Shown: positions 34,153 through 45,700 of the stretch, one piece after another | Position numbering within the stretch: position 1 is the first letter of the stretch | How the letters are laid out: every line of letters begins with the position of its first letter | Assembly (NCBI GenBank): GCA_030584025.1 | Contig: CP129487.1 | Coordinates: 1,116,001 to 1,180,000, forward strand | Direction: 5' to 3' | Source of the DNA: Cyclobacteriaceae bacterium | GTDB taxonomy: Bacteria > Bacteroidota > Bacteroidia > Cytophagales > Cyclobacteriaceae | Length of the DNA stretch: 64,000 nucleotides | Notes under the pieces: generated by a model | The model's input: only the letters and a program-made list of their open reading frames with translations | Database searches by the model: none | What the model was told of the DNA's origin: nothing | Program-made: the position numbers and the translations under genes

Positions 34153-34288
34153 GTTTCTTGCCCATCCGCACCAAAGCCCTTCCTTAAAAAATTGTCATTT
34201 CGCTGACGGTTCCTAAACTTTTTACGGTAAACCCCGTACTAAGCCAAGTGCATTTCGTAGTAAGCCACAGGTTTATTTCCCTTCGTAC

Positions 34289-35782
34289 ATGATTGAGCAG
34301 TTGGAGCCGAACATCCTGCAGGAGATGTTCAATAGTATAATTGAGGATGCTGATGCCAATGTTTTAATTGTAAATAATCAGCTTGAAGTAGTTTCCATCA
34401 ACAATGGATTTTACTGGATATTCCTGGAAAATTATGGGCTCGATTTAAAACCGGGTTGCAACATCGTCAATGCCATGACCTCCGTCAATTCAGCACTGGC
34501 TGAAGAATGGCGATCACGTTGTGCATTGGCAAAAACAAGCACTCCCTTTCGTGTGGAGGATACGTTTGAACTCGATGGACGAACCTTTTATTGGGAGGTG
34601 TATTACAAGGCCATTCCGTTGCACGATCAGGTCTACATTTCTGTGTTTAGTCGCGACATCACCGTGCGTAAGGCTTACCAGCGCAGGCTGCTGGAGAACG
34701 AAGCCAATCTTCGATCTATCATCAATACAGTCGACAACAGCATTTGGTTAATTAATACCCAATTTGAACTCATTGATTTTAACAAAGAATTTTACAAACA
34801 ATACAAAAAGGCGTTTGGAGTTCGATTGGAAAAAGGAAAAAATATAATCGAACTACTTCCTGAAGAAAATCTTGAGCTTCGGAGAACGTGGACAGACCGA
34901 TACATGCAAGGCCTGCGCGGACGGCCCGGCCGGAATGTGGACACCTACCTGATCGATGGAGAGTGGCGCGTGTTTGAAATCAAAACTTATCCGATTGTTG
35001 AAGATAGTGTAGTTTCCGGTTTAACCGTTTACTCGCGGGATATTACTGCCTTTAAGCAAGCTGAAGACAAGTTGACGGCACAAAATGAAGAGCTTTCTAG
35101 GATTAATGCGGAGCTGGACCGGTTTGTGTATAGTGCCTCACATGATTTGCGGGCTCCTTTAATGTCGATTAAAGGGCTTATCAATTTAATCAGACTTGAA
35201 AACCAATCGGAGCCAACAACCAATTACCTGAACCTGGTAGATCGAAGCATTCTGAAACTGGACAATTTCATTACCGACATAATTCACTATTCGCGAAACT
35301 CCCGGATGGAGTTGTTACCTGCGCCAATCGAGTTTGAAGCTTTGCTGGAGGAATCGCTTAGCTCGTTGCGTTATATGGACGATGCTAATCTGGTGAAATC
35401 AATAAAGGAAATCACGGTAACTTCTTCTTTCTATTCTGATAGAAGCCGGATACAGATTATTATGAATAACTTACTGTCCAACGCGGTACGGTACCGCGAT
35501 CCATGGAAGGCTGATTCATACATCAAAATAAAAATTAATGTTGGAGAGCACGAGGCTCAAATGGAATTTACCGATAATGGAATAGGAATTGCTGATCACT
35601 ACCTCGACAAAATTTTCAAAATGTTTTTCCGTGCATCAGCTGATAGTAAAGGGTCAGGTCTGGGGCTTTACATTGTTAAAGCTGCAGTTGAGAAACTTCA
35701 TGGAACAATTCAAGTTGAGTCGCAGTTGGGAGTAGGCACAACTTTCCGAATAGCCCTTCCGAATCAAAAGGCATTACAATAG
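34289..35782 (+). CDS. Sensor histidine kinase with two PAS domains
   Basis: 497 residues, soluble, with no signal or membrane span. PAS domains lie at about 15-127 (ADANVLIVNNQLEVVSINNG to VFSRDITVRKAYQRRL) and 138-258 (SIINTVDNSIWLINTQFELI to YSRDITAFKQAED). A short coiled coil leads into the HisKA domain with H-box YSASHDLRAPL (His285). The HATPase domain carries the N box (NNLLSNAVRYRD), G1 (DNGIGIADHYL) and G2 (SKGSGLGLYIVK). It should sense a cytoplasmic signal and autophosphorylate. No response regulator is adjacent, so it is an orphan kinase. Confidence 0.93.
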   Translation: MIEQLEPNILQEMFNSIIEDADANVLIVNNQLEVVSINNGFYWIFLENYGLDLKPGCNIVNAMTSVNSALAEEWRSRCALAKTSTPFRVEDTFELDGRTFYWEVYYKAIPLHDQVYISVFSRDITVRKAYQRRLLENEANLRSIINTVDNSIWLINTQFELIDFNKEFYKQYKKAFGVRLEKGKNIIELLPEENLELRRTWTDRYMQGLRGRPGRNVDTYLIDGEWRVFEIKTYPIVEDSVVSGLTVYSRDITAFKQAEDKLTAQNEELSRINAELDRFVYSASHDLRAPLMSIKGLINLIRLENQSEPTTNYLNLVDRSILKLDNFITDIIHYSRNSRMELLPAPIEFEALLEESLSSLRYMDDANLVKSIKEITVTSSFYSDRSRIQIIMNNLLSNAVRYRDPWKADSYIKIKINVGEHEAQMEFTDNGIGIADHYLDKIFKMFFRASADSKGSGLGLYIVKAAVEKLHGTIQVESQLGVGTTFRIALPNQKALQ

Positions 35783-35789
35783 CAGATGC

Positions 35790-36470
35790 TTAAAACATGC
35801 TGATAACCGGATTTTGGCTGGCGTATTCACCATCTGCACAAATGCGCAACATCACATCGGCCATTGCATCCGGTGAAATCCACTTACTGAAGTCGGCATT
35901 GGGCATGGCCCTTCGATTATCAGGGGTATCAATCGTGCCGGGAACAAGTACGCTTGCCGTGAGGTTGTGATCTTTCCCTTCTGCATTTAAAATTTCAGCA
36001 AGTTTAAAAATTAGCGACTTAGAGAGCGAGTAGGCAACGGAGTTTTTAGCTTCACCGGCATTCAATACAGGTTTTGCCCCGATAAGGATAATGCGCCCTT
36101 CTTGCCGCTCCTTCATGTGTGCCCAGGCGGGTTGCGCAATATGAAAGGCAGTTTTAAAATTGAGTGTAAACATCTTGGTTACATCCTCACCCGATGTTTT
36201 ATGAAGTTTTCCTGGCGCAAACCCTCCGGCCAAAAGCAAGGCCGCATGAATTGGTCCATGTGCAGCGATTGCTTTCTTAAAAAATGAATTTGATTCTTCT
36301 TCGCTGGAAAGATCAATGTTGTAATAGGTAAGATTTTTTGTTTCCGCGTGAATTGTGGATCGGTGAGATGTGGTTGCAATAACCGTATAACCTGCATGAA
36401 GAAATTTTTGTGTAACTACCTTACCCAGGTTGCCGGTTGCTCCGGTAATGATCACGTTTTTCTGCGGCAT
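35790..36470 (-). CDS. Short-chain dehydrogenase/reductase (SDR)
   Basis: 226 residues from the ATG at 36470. A classical SDR: the cofactor loop VIITGATGNLGKVV near the N terminus, LLLAGGFAPGK in place of the NNAG motif, and the catalytic Tyr-Lys pair in SVAYSLSKSLIFKLAEIL. The substrate is unknown; the family reduces carbonyls with NAD(P)H in the cytoplasm. The start overlaps the stop of the upstream barrel-protein gene by one nt, so the two are coupled. An in-frame TTG one codon earlier is less likely. Confidence 0.88.
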   Translation of the reverse strand: MPQKNVIITGATGNLGKVVTQKFLHAGYTVIATTSHRSTIHAETKNLTYYNIDLSSEEESNSFFKKAIAAHGPIHAALLLAGGFAPGKLHKTSGEDVTKMFTLNFKTAFHIAQPAWAHMKERQEGRIILIGAKPVLNAGEAKNSVAYSLSKSLIFKLAEILNAEGKDHNLTASVLVPGTIDTPDNRRAMPNADFSKWISPDAMADVMLRICADGEYASQNPVISMF

Positions 36471-37393
36471 CAATTTTTCTTTTTAGGCGGACTGTGTTTT
36501 TTCTTCGACTTTCCGCCATGCAGGTGTTGATACTTGGATTGAACGGGGCCCGTTTGTGAGCCGGTATTTTTCTGATTTTTCTTTCGCCTTTCGCGGATGT
36601 CGATCTCCACGATTCGCGAAAACCCTATGGTGAGGTATGCAAACATTTCCCTACGCTGACCCGGTAAATCGTAAATGGCTGTGTTGTTATTGATTTGATC
36701 GATATAATCCTGTTTACGGGTATCAAATATTCCATAGTATCCACGCAGGTCAAATGAAACACGGTAGTTTTCACCAATATCCCAATCGGACATAAAACCA
36801 ATGGCACCATAAAACTGAAGGCTGTTAAAATCTTTTTTCTCCAACAGAACCTGATTACTCAGGTTTGGTACGATGACACCATCATATTCCACAATGTATT
36901 CAGCCGGTAAATTTGGAATTACAGCAGGTGAGAAGCGCAGTTTACTATCGGTATGGGTTATAGTTTCTTCTCCACCAATCAGGTAAGCCACACTGGCAGA
37001 AGCAACAAAGCTTACCTTGAAGAAGGACATATCAATCAGGTGTAATTTAAAACCAATTGGTGCATGAAAGTAGGTGAGGTTGATATTTCGTTCCCCCACA
37101 TCACCACCGGCAATGTTGATTACGTTAAAGTGTTGCCCTGCTTTAAAAATGCTTGGATCGAATGTAAAACCAAAACCGGGTCGGTCAACGCCATAGTGAA
37201 CTCCAATTGGAGCGAATTTTACATTGTACTTAAGCCGGTAGCGTGGATCTTTGTTGAAGCCTTCATCCCACGTATACGGAATGGTGAAACCTGTGAAAAC
37301 ACCTAATGAGTGAACCTCCTGAGCATCAGCACCATAGAAGCCTGCAAATAGCGTGATGAGCAGGATGTATGGTTTAAGCATGGCAGGGGTCAT
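36470..37393 (-). CDS. Outer membrane beta-barrel protein with basic C-terminal tail
   Basis: 307 residues from the ATG at 37393 (another ATG at 37381). The signal peptide ends near FYGADAQ. The mature part shows alternating amphipathic strands typical of small porin-like barrels (LGVFTGFTIPYTWDEGFN, FYGAIGFMSDWDIGENYRVS, MFAYLTIGFSRIVEIDIR), probably 8 to 12 strands. Unusually, the last about 45 residues are very Lys/Arg/Gln/His-rich and disordered instead of ending in an aromatic strand. No family is named with confidence. It is coupled to the SDR gene. Confidence 0.65.
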   Translation of the reverse strand: MTPAMLKPYILLITLFAGFYGADAQEVHSLGVFTGFTIPYTWDEGFNKDPRYRLKYNVKFAPIGVHYGVDRPGFGFTFDPSIFKAGQHFNVINIAGGDVGERNINLTYFHAPIGFKLHLIDMSFFKVSFVASASVAYLIGGEETITHTDSKLRFSPAVIPNLPAEYIVEYDGVIVPNLSNQVLLEKKDFNSLQFYGAIGFMSDWDIGENYRVSFDLRGYYGIFDTRKQDYIDQINNNTAIYDLPGQRREMFAYLTIGFSRIVEIDIRERRKKNQKNTGSQTGPVQSKYQHLHGGKSKKKHSPPKKKN

Positions 37394-37541
37394 TTGATAA
37401 ACGCAATTATCAAGGCAAAATAGCAATTAATCCCAATTAAGGGAAAGGGCACTTAATGATGCAAAAGGGTTTGTTAACGATGGATTAATGATCCAAATCC
37501 CTGAAGGGCATGCAATAAGCAAAGGGTTTGTTTGGATTTGA

Positions 37542-38249
37542 TTACGCGAGGTTATGATACACGTTCTGCACGTCATCATCACCTTCCAGGGCTTCCACAC
37601 ATTTCAGCACTTCATCCTGTTGCTCTTCTGTGAGCTCTTTTGTGGTAGCTGGAATGTAGTGTAGTTCTGAACTCTTAGGCTCCAGGTTTTTTGATTCCAG
37701 ATACTTTTGCATGTGACCAAACTCCGTGAATTTGGTGTACACAATGGTTTCTTCTTCTCCACGTTCAATGTCGTCAGCCCCGGCATCAATCAGTTCAAGC
37801 TCCAGTTCATCTAAATCTAGTTTATCCGGATCGAATTTGAAAACACCCTTTCGTTCAAACATGAAGGACACGGATCCGGAGTTACCCATGCTGCCGCCAT
37901 TTTTTGAAAAGTGCAACCGTACATTAGCCACGGTGCGCGTGGGGTTATCGGTGGCACACTCCACTAAAATTGGTACACCATGCGGACCATAGCCCTCATA
38001 GGTTACTTCCTGAAAATCTTTTTCTTCTTTTGAGGAGGCACGTTTGATGGCAGCCTCCACACGATCCTTGGGCATGTTCACGCCCTTGGCGTTTTGAATG
38101 GCCATGCGCAGCTTGGGATTGTTTTCCGGTAACGGCCCGCCTTGCTTTACGGCAATGGCTATATCCTTTCCAATCCGGGTGAAGGCTTTTGCCATCTTGT
38201 CGAACCGGGCAAACATCTTGTGTTTTCGTTTTTCAAAAATCCGTCCCAT
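37542..38249 (-). CDS. YebC/PmpR family translation or transcription factor
   Basis: 235 residues. The N terminus has the family pattern MGRIFEKRKHKMFARFDKMA, then FTRIGKDIAIAVKQGGPLPE, NNPKLRMAIQNAKGVNMPKD and YEGYGPHGVPILVECATDNP. YebC proteins are cytoplasmic; members have been described as transcriptional regulators and more recently as ribosome-associated factors that help translate proline-rich stretches. It is a single gene with its own promoter (38269-38300). The start ATG at 38249 gives the family N terminus. Confidence 0.95.
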   Translation of the reverse strand: MGRIFEKRKHKMFARFDKMAKAFTRIGKDIAIAVKQGGPLPENNPKLRMAIQNAKGVNMPKDRVEAAIKRASSKEEKDFQEVTYEGYGPHGVPILVECATDNPTRTVANVRLHFSKNGGSMGNSGSVSFMFERKGVFKFDPDKLDLDELELELIDAGADDIERGEEETIVYTKFTEFGHMQKYLESKNLEPKSSELHYIPATTKELTEEQQDEVLKCVEALEGDDDVQNVYHNLA

Positions 38250-38268
38250 GGTAATTCAGTTAAGGGGT

Positions 38269-38300
38269 CAAAAATAAATTTTTCGCGCTTATTCTTCCAA
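38269..38300 (-). promoter_or_regulatory. Promoter of the yebC-like gene
   Basis: On the minus strand, TATTTTTG (plus 38269-38276) fits the -7 element, and a TTG (38298-38300) lies 21 nt further upstream. The start codon is 19 nt downstream of the -7 element. Confidence 0.6.
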
Positions 38301-38301
38301 C

Positions 38302-38422
38302 TGGACTTACGCAAACTAAAGTGAGCCTGTCAGGTTGAGCCTGTCGAAACCGGTTTTCTTCCTGAAATAGCCTTCGACAGGCTCAGGCTGACAATAGTTC
38401 TTAGGTCTTTGCGTAAAGTCCA
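38302..38422. repeat. MITE-like nested inverted-repeat element
   Basis: Outer ends TGGACTTACGCAAA (38302-38315) and TTTGCGTAAAGTCCA (38408-38422) are inverted copies with one inserted base. Inside them, GTCAGGTTGAGCCTGTCGAA (about 38329-38347) pairs with the inverse of TTCGACAGGCTCAGGCTGAC (38373-38392) with two mismatches. The 121-nt element has no coding capacity and sits between yebC and a glycosyltransferase gene. The structure is that of a miniature inverted-repeat transposable element or a REP-type hairpin. Confidence 0.7.
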
Positions 38423-38434
38423 CCTTCCAATCCA

Positions 38435-39601
38435 TCAAGCCCTTTCTGCCTTCTCCCAAACAACCGATTGCCGGCCTTTCAGTATTCTGATCAACCCGAA
38501 GAACACACTCAGGTTCATCAGGGTAAAATAATAGGGAACAAAAAATCCTTTAATCGGAATTTTTTTGTTTCGAAAGATGTGACCGATCGATGCTAACAAG
38601 TAAAAGGCAAGTTGCGCATATAGGGTTAGTTCAAAGATGTATCCGTAAGAAAATAAAAAAGCATTACTGATGAGAAGAGTCACAAGCGATAGGGGAGCTA
38701 ACGTCCAGCGCAATACGCGGTGTGAGATGTACTGAAATGAGGTAACACCGTAGCGAAACGGGTTGAACAGATTGGTTAGTCTGGCTATTGCTTGGAGGCC
38801 ACCCGCTGAAATGCGCACTTTTCGTTTCCACTCATCTTCGGTGGTGGCGGATGGCCCTTCCATAGCATAGGCATCCGGTTCATAAACAAAACGATAGCCT
38901 TGTGCAACAATTTTCATAGAGAGGTAAAAATCTTCAATGATGGTGTCGGGTGGGGGACTTTGATACAGATGTGTTCGTATAGAAAATAATTCTCCGGCCG
39001 CGCCAACCACGGTATGTAAATCGGAATCTGCTTTTTTAAGCATCGATTCATATTTCCAATACAGACCTTCGCCAGCCCCTGAAGCACTGTCGGCTTCTTT
39101 ACTAATCACGCGTTTTTCTCCGGCCACTCCACCAACTTTTTCATCCTGGTAATGACGCACGATATTTTTGATGGCTTCCGCATTAAGCAGTGTGTTGGCA
39201 TCTGTAAAAACTGTAATGGGGGTTTGAATGTGTTTCATGATCCGGTCAACGGCATGAATTTTACCTCTGCGTTCCGGTTCATGAAAATGCTGTACCCGAT
39301 CAAACGTGTTAACGATGTTTATCGTATTGTCTGATGATCCATCGGTGACGACTAAAATGGATAGTTTTTCATGCGGGTAATCCAGCGACAATGAGTTTTG
39401 CAGCTTCTCAGCGATGAACCGTTCTTCATTGTAGGCGGCAATAACCACCGTAACGGCAGGCCAATCGGTAGTTTCTTGGGTTTTGGGTGCTTTTCGGGAA
39501 CTGAACTTTGCCAGCACCACGGCTATCAGGAAGTAAACTAAATATGTGTATAGAAGAATGCCTGAACTGATCCAAAACAAAAAGAGGTAAAAATCGGTCA
39601 T
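38435..39601 (-). CDS. Membrane glycosyltransferase, family 2
   Basis: 388 residues. One or two N-terminal helices (about 5-30), then a GT-A domain: VTVVIAAYNEERFIAEKLQN, ILVVTDGSSDNT, the metal-binding VFTDANTLLN, and the acceptor-site IIEDFYLSMKI. The EWKRKVRISAGGLQ segment stands where processive enzymes have the QxxRW box, here in an RKVR form. Three or four C-terminal helices complete a topology like poly-N-acetylglucosamine synthases. It uses a nucleotide sugar at the inner face of the cytoplasmic membrane; sugar and product are unknown. It is divergent from the giant adhesin gene. Confidence 0.88.
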   Translation of the reverse strand: MTDFYLFLFWISSGILLYTYLVYFLIAVVLAKFSSRKAPKTQETTDWPAVTVVIAAYNEERFIAEKLQNSLSLDYPHEKLSILVVTDGSSDNTINIVNTFDRVQHFHEPERRGKIHAVDRIMKHIQTPITVFTDANTLLNAEAIKNIVRHYQDEKVGGVAGEKRVISKEADSASGAGEGLYWKYESMLKKADSDLHTVVGAAGELFSIRTHLYQSPPPDTIIEDFYLSMKIVAQGYRFVYEPDAYAMEGPSATTEDEWKRKVRISAGGLQAIARLTNLFNPFRYGVTSFQYISHRVLRWTLAPLSLVTLLISNAFLFSYGYIFELTLYAQLAFYLLASIGHIFRNKKIPIKGFFVPYYFTLMNLSVFFGLIRILKGRQSVVWEKAERA

Positions 39602-39768
39602 GGGCGCTAAAAATGGCCCTAAAAATGGTGAAAAAATCCCTTTTTGAGCGAAAATACATCAGTAAATAGCCGATATTTGTTACCCTTTTCAATCTGACAA
39701 TATACAGGGTAATGAGGAGTGTTGTTTAATCCTTATTATTCAGTTGTCTGTTCTAGTTGGCTTTAATT

Positions 39769-42700
39769 ATGAGGAATAGTATTATCCATATCGTTTTTCG
39801 ATTTGGTATCAGTAGTCTGTTTTTGGGATTAGCAATTGCCACCGCCTTTGCAACAGAGACTGGGCCTGGCTCTAAAAACAGTTTCGCACAAGATATCCAG
39901 GTTTCAATTGGCGGATCACCCGTTTCCAGCGGTTATACGGAGGATTTTGGTTCAATTAATTTATTATCCGCTTCGTCAGCTATTACCATCACCATCGAGA
40001 ATATTGGATCACCGGAAGACCTTACCGTAAACACAATATCGTTAGGCGGTGCCCATACTGCTGATTTTAATTTAACCACATCCGGTTTACCCGTAACACT
40101 AGGGCCTGCGGCTACCGCTACTTTTACGATTTCATTTTCACCGCTTTTGAGTGGTGTGCGAACAGCAACAATACAAATAGTTTCCGATGACCCGGATACA
40201 AATCCTTTTGTAATTAACCTGGAGGGTACTGGAGTTAAACTGGATCAAACCATCACATTCAATCCATTAAGTTCAGTAACCTTCGGTGATGGAAGCTTTG
40301 CATTAAGCGCAACCGCTTCTTCAGGTTTACCTATAAGCTATTCGAGTAGCGATCCTTCGGTGGCCACCATTAGTGGCAATACAGTAACCATAGTAGGAGC
40401 GGGAACAACCACTATCACTGCCTCTCAAGTGGGTAATGATACGTATAACGCAGCTCCAGTAGTCAATCAAAATCTTTTGGTTAATAAAGCCACACCGGTA
40501 ATTACCTGGAATGCACCTTCAGCCATAACGTACGGTACAGCACTAAGTGCGACACAACTGAATGCTGCTGCGAGTGTGGCGGGCACGTTTACGTACACAC
40601 CCGCCTCGGGTGTTGTGTTGAATGCAGGCGTACAAGTTTTAAGTGTTGATTTTGTTCCGACCGATGCAGCGAATTATAATTCTGTTGCCGGCACTACAGT
40701 AAACCTTACAGTGAACAAGGCTACACCAACCGTTACCTGGGCTACACCGGCCGCGATAACGTATGGTACTGCATTAAGTGCCACCCAACTGAATGCTACT
40801 GCGAGTGTGGCGGGTACCCTTACCTATACACCAGCTGCGGGCGCTGTGCTGAATGCGGGCGCTCAGGTTTTGAGTGTTGATTTTGTTCCAACCGATGCAG
40901 CGAATTACAATGCTGTTGCAGGCACTACGGTAAACCTTACGGTGAATAAAGCAACACCAACCGTTACCTGGGCAACACCAGCCGCGATAACATATGGTAC
41001 CGCGTTAAGTGCCACGCAACTGAATGCTACCGCCAGTGTGGCGGGTACGTTTACCTATACTCCGGCTGCGGGCGCTGTGCTGAATGCGGGCGCTCAGGTT
41101 TTGAGTGTTGATTTTGTTCCAACCGATGCAGCGAATTACAATGCTGTTGCAGGCACTACGGTAAACCTTACGGTGAATAAAGCAACACCAACCGTTACCT
41201 GGGCAACACCAGCCGCGATAACGTATGGTACAGCATTGAGTGCCACCCAACTGAATGCTACCGCGAGTGTGGCTGGTACGTTTACCTATACTCCGGCTGC
41301 GGGCGCAGTGTTGAATGCAGGCGCTCAGGTTTTAAGTGTTGATTTTGTTCCAACCGATGCAGCGAATTACAATGCTGTTGCAGGCACTACGGTCAACCTT
41401 ACGGTGAATAAAGCAACACCAACCGTTACCTGGGCAACACCAGCCGCGATAACGTATGGTACTGCATTGAGCGCCACGCAACTGAATGCCACTTCGAGTG
41501 TGGCAGGTACGTTTACCTATACTCCGGCTGCGGGCGCTGTGTTGAATGCAGGGGTACAGGTTTTAAGTGTCGATTTTGTTCCAACCAATGCAGCGAATTA
41601 CAATGCTGTTTCAGGCACTACAGTTAACCTGACAGTGAACAAGGCTACACCAACCGTTACCTGGGCAACACCAGCCGCGATCACGTATGGTACTGCATTG
41701 AGTGCTACGCAACTGAATGCCACTTCGAGTGTGGCAGGTACGTTTACCTATACTCCGGCTGCGGGCGCTGTGTTAAATGCAGGGGTACAGGTTTTAAGTG
41801 TTGATTTTGTTCCGACCGATGCAGCAAATTACAATTCTGTTGCAGGCACTACGGTAAACCTTACGGTGAACAAGGCTACACCAACTGTTACTTGGGCTAC
41901 ACCAGCCGCGATAACGTATGGTACCCCATTGAGTGCTACGCAACTGAATGCCACTGCGAGCGTGCCGGGTACATTTACCTACACTCCGGCTGCGGGCGCT
42001 GTGCTGAATGCAGGCGCTCAGGTTTTAAGTGTTGATTTTGTTCCGACCGATGTAGCGAATTACAATGCTGTTGCAGGCACTACGGTAAACCTTACGGTGA
42101 ATAAAGCAACACCAACCGTTACCTGGGCTACACCGGCCTCGATAACATATGGTACTGCATTGAGCGCCACGCAACTGAATGCCACTGCGAGTGTGGCGGG
42201 TACGTTTACCTACACACCTGCTTCAGGCACTGTTTTGAATGCAGGCAATCAAACGTTGTCTGTGAATTTTACTCCGACAGATGCAGCAAACTACAATATA
42301 GTTAACAACACCACTGTGGTATTGGAGGTAACGAAAGCTACCCTTACAGCCACGGCCAATAATCAGAGCCGAACATACGGTGCAGCCAATCCGGCCTTTA
42401 CAATAAGTTATACAGGTTTTGTTAATGGTGATAACGCGGGTGTACTGAACACCGCCCCAACCGCAGGAAGTACAGCTACAAACGCTTCACCTGTGGGTGC
42501 GTATCCGATAACGGTGACGGGTGGTGTAGACGACAATTACAATTTCACCTACGTGAATGGTACCCTAACGATAAACAAAGCTACGCTGACGGCCACGGCT
42601 GATAATAGAAGCAAAGCGTATGGCGCTGCAATTCCTGCCTTAACGATTACCTACACCGGATTTGTAAATAGCGAAAATGCAGCAGTGTTAGACACGCCAC

Positions 42701-45700
42701 CTACGGCAACGACCACAGCTACGACTACCAGTAATGTGGGCAGTTACCCGATCACGGTGTCGGGTGGTGTTGACGATAATTATGCATTTAACTATGTATC
42801 GGGAACACTCACGATAAACAAGGCCATACTTTCGGCTATAGCCGAAAACAAAACACGCACGTATGGAGCCGCCAACCCGGTGTTTACAATTGCATATACG
42901 GGTTTTGTAAATGGTGAAACACCAGCCGTACTGAATACTGCACCGGTTGCTTCTTCAACTGTTACGGCTACTACACCGGTAGGCTCGTACTCAATTTCAT
43001 TGACGGGTGGATCGGATGATAACTATGACATCGTCAATACAGCGGGCACCATCACGATTACCAAAGCCACACTCACGGTTACCGCTCAGAATGCAAGTCG
43101 GGTGTATGGCGCAGCCAACCCTGTTTTTACATTCAATTATTCAGGATTTGTAAATGGTGAGACAGCCGCGGTGCTTACCTCAGTACCCACTGCTTCGACA
43201 ACAGCCACGCAAACCAGTAATGTAGGCACGTATCCGATCACGGTTTCTGGTGGTACGGCTACCAATTATGATTTTAGTTACAATGCCGGTACGCTTACCA
43301 TAAATAAGGCAACCGTAACGGCTACTGCTGCCAATGCCAGTAGAGTATACCAGACGGCCAACCCGGTGTTCGTAATCAACTATACCGGTTTTGCGAATGG
43401 TGAAGACTTTACCGTGTTAAACACACTGCCTGTAGCCAGCACTACTGCTACACTTTCGAGTTCAGTAGGTACCTATCCAATCACTGTATCGGGTGGAGAT
43501 GATAACAATTATACATTCAACTATGTAAGTGGCACCTTAACCATTACCAAAGCTACTCCAACTGTTACGTGGAATACGCCTGCACCCATTGTATACGGTA
43601 CTCCGCTATCGGCCACGCAACTAAATGCCACTGCCAGCGTATCAGGTACATTCGCATATACTCCGTCAGCAGGCACGATATTAAACACCGGCTCCAACCA
43701 GGTGTTGTCTGTGAACTTCACACCGACTGATATCACAAACTACAATGTAGTTAACGGCACCACCGTGGTATTGGAAGTAACGAAAGCTACCCTAACCGCC
43801 ACTGCCAATAATCAGAGTCGCACGTACGGTGCCACCAACCCTGCGTTTACCATAAGCTACAGCGGATTTGTAAATGGCGATACACCGGCAGTATTGGATA
43901 CCGCGCCATCCGCGAGTAGTGCAGCTACAACCGCCTCACCGGTGGGAACATATCCGATAACCGTTACAGGCGGAACAGATAACAATTACAATTTCACTTA
44001 CGTGAATGGCACCCTTACGGTGAATAAAGCTACCTTGACCGCCACGGCCGATAATCAAAGCAGGTTATATGGAGCTGCTAATCCGACATTTACAATCAGT
44101 TATTCCGGATTTGTGAATGGTGATAATGCATCCGTTATCAATAGTGCGCCTTTGGCTACTACGGCAGCTACAGTTACCAGTAACGTAGGTACTTACCCGA
44201 TTACCGTGTCAGGTGGAACAGATGATAATTATACGTTTGCTTATGTTTCAGGAACATTGACAATCAACAAAGCAACGGTTACGGCCACTGCTGCAAATGC
44301 AACCAAAGTATATCAGACGGCCAACCCGGCATTTACCATTAACTATACGGGTTTTGTGAATGGTGAAAATTCTTCCGTGTTAAACACACCACCTGTTGCC
44401 AGCACTACCGCGATACTTTCGAGCCCTGTGGGTACCTATCCAATCACTGTGGCAGGGGGTTCTGATGATAATTATACGTTTGCGTATGTGAGTGGTACGC
44501 TTACCATTACCAGAGCAACTCCAGTGGTTACGTGGAATAATCCTTCGCCCATTACCTATGGAACCGCACTGAGTGCAACACAATTAAATGCCACCGCCAG
44601 CGTAGCCGGAACATTTACCTATGTACCGGCACTCGGAACTGTACTCAATGCAGGGGCCAATCAAGTGCTTACTGTAAATTTTTCCCCTTCCGATGCTGCC
44701 AATTATAACCCGGTAAATGGAACGACTGTTCAGATAACGGTGAATAAGGCCAATCCGGAAATCACCTGGTCAAATCCTTCGGCCATTACGTACGGAACAG
44801 CCCTTAGTGCAACGCAATTAAATGCATCTGCCAATGTAGCCGGTACATTCACGTATACACCAGCAGCCGGAACAATCTTAAATGCAGGCGCTAATCAGGT
44901 CTTGTCTGTCAACTTCGTGCCAACTGATAATGCGAACTATAATGCTATCGGGGCAACCGCTTTAATTACCGTGAATAAGGCAACTCCTATTGTAACCTGG
45001 TCAAATCCTGCAGCGATAACCTACGGTACTCCGCTTTCTGCTACCCAACTTAACGCCACAGCCAGTGTGGCCGGGTCATTCATCTATGCACCCGGAATGG
45101 GTACGGTACTTAACGCAGGTGCCAATCAGGCGCTATCCGTTAATTTTACCCCAACGGATGCATTGAATTATAATTCGGTTAATGGTACTACCGTATTTAT
45201 TACCGTAAACAAAGCAACGCCAACCGTTACCTGGAATAACCCTGCCGCCATTACGTATGGTACGTTGCTCAGTGCCACGCAATTGAATGCCACGGCCAGT
45301 GTAGCGGGAACATTTGTTTACACTCCTCCATCCGGTACCTTACTCAATGCAGGTGCTGATCAGGTTTTGTCTGTTAATTTTTCTCCGACTGATCTCAACA
45401 ACTATAATCCGGTAAACGGAACCACGGTTTTAATCACGGTGAATAAGGCAACTCCGGTAATCACCTGGAATAACCCGGTTGCCATTACCTATGGAACGCC
45501 CCTTAGTGCGACACAGCTAAATGCAACTGCCAACGTTTCGGGAGTATTTGTTTATACGCCTTCAGCGGGCACGGTACTGAATGCGGGTGCCAACCAGATA
45601 TTATCGGTTAATTTTACCCCAACCGATGCAGCTAATTATAATGCTGTAACTAATTTCCAACGTACAATTACCGTAAACAAAGCCGATCCTGTAATTACCT

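Larger units (their letters stand above)
33823..34288. other. Gene-free island edge
   Basis: About 460 nt without a gene. In order it holds a hairpin with stem CCCTAC/GTAGGG (33870-33899), AT-rich DNA, a weak recombinase arm-like repeat (ATTTCGGTTTGT, 34024-34035), a small hairpin GTGAAT/ATTCAC (34043-34064), the right attachment core (34096-34108), a terminator (34114-34152), and a short leader before the histidine kinase. No open frame here has coding character. Confidence 0.6.
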
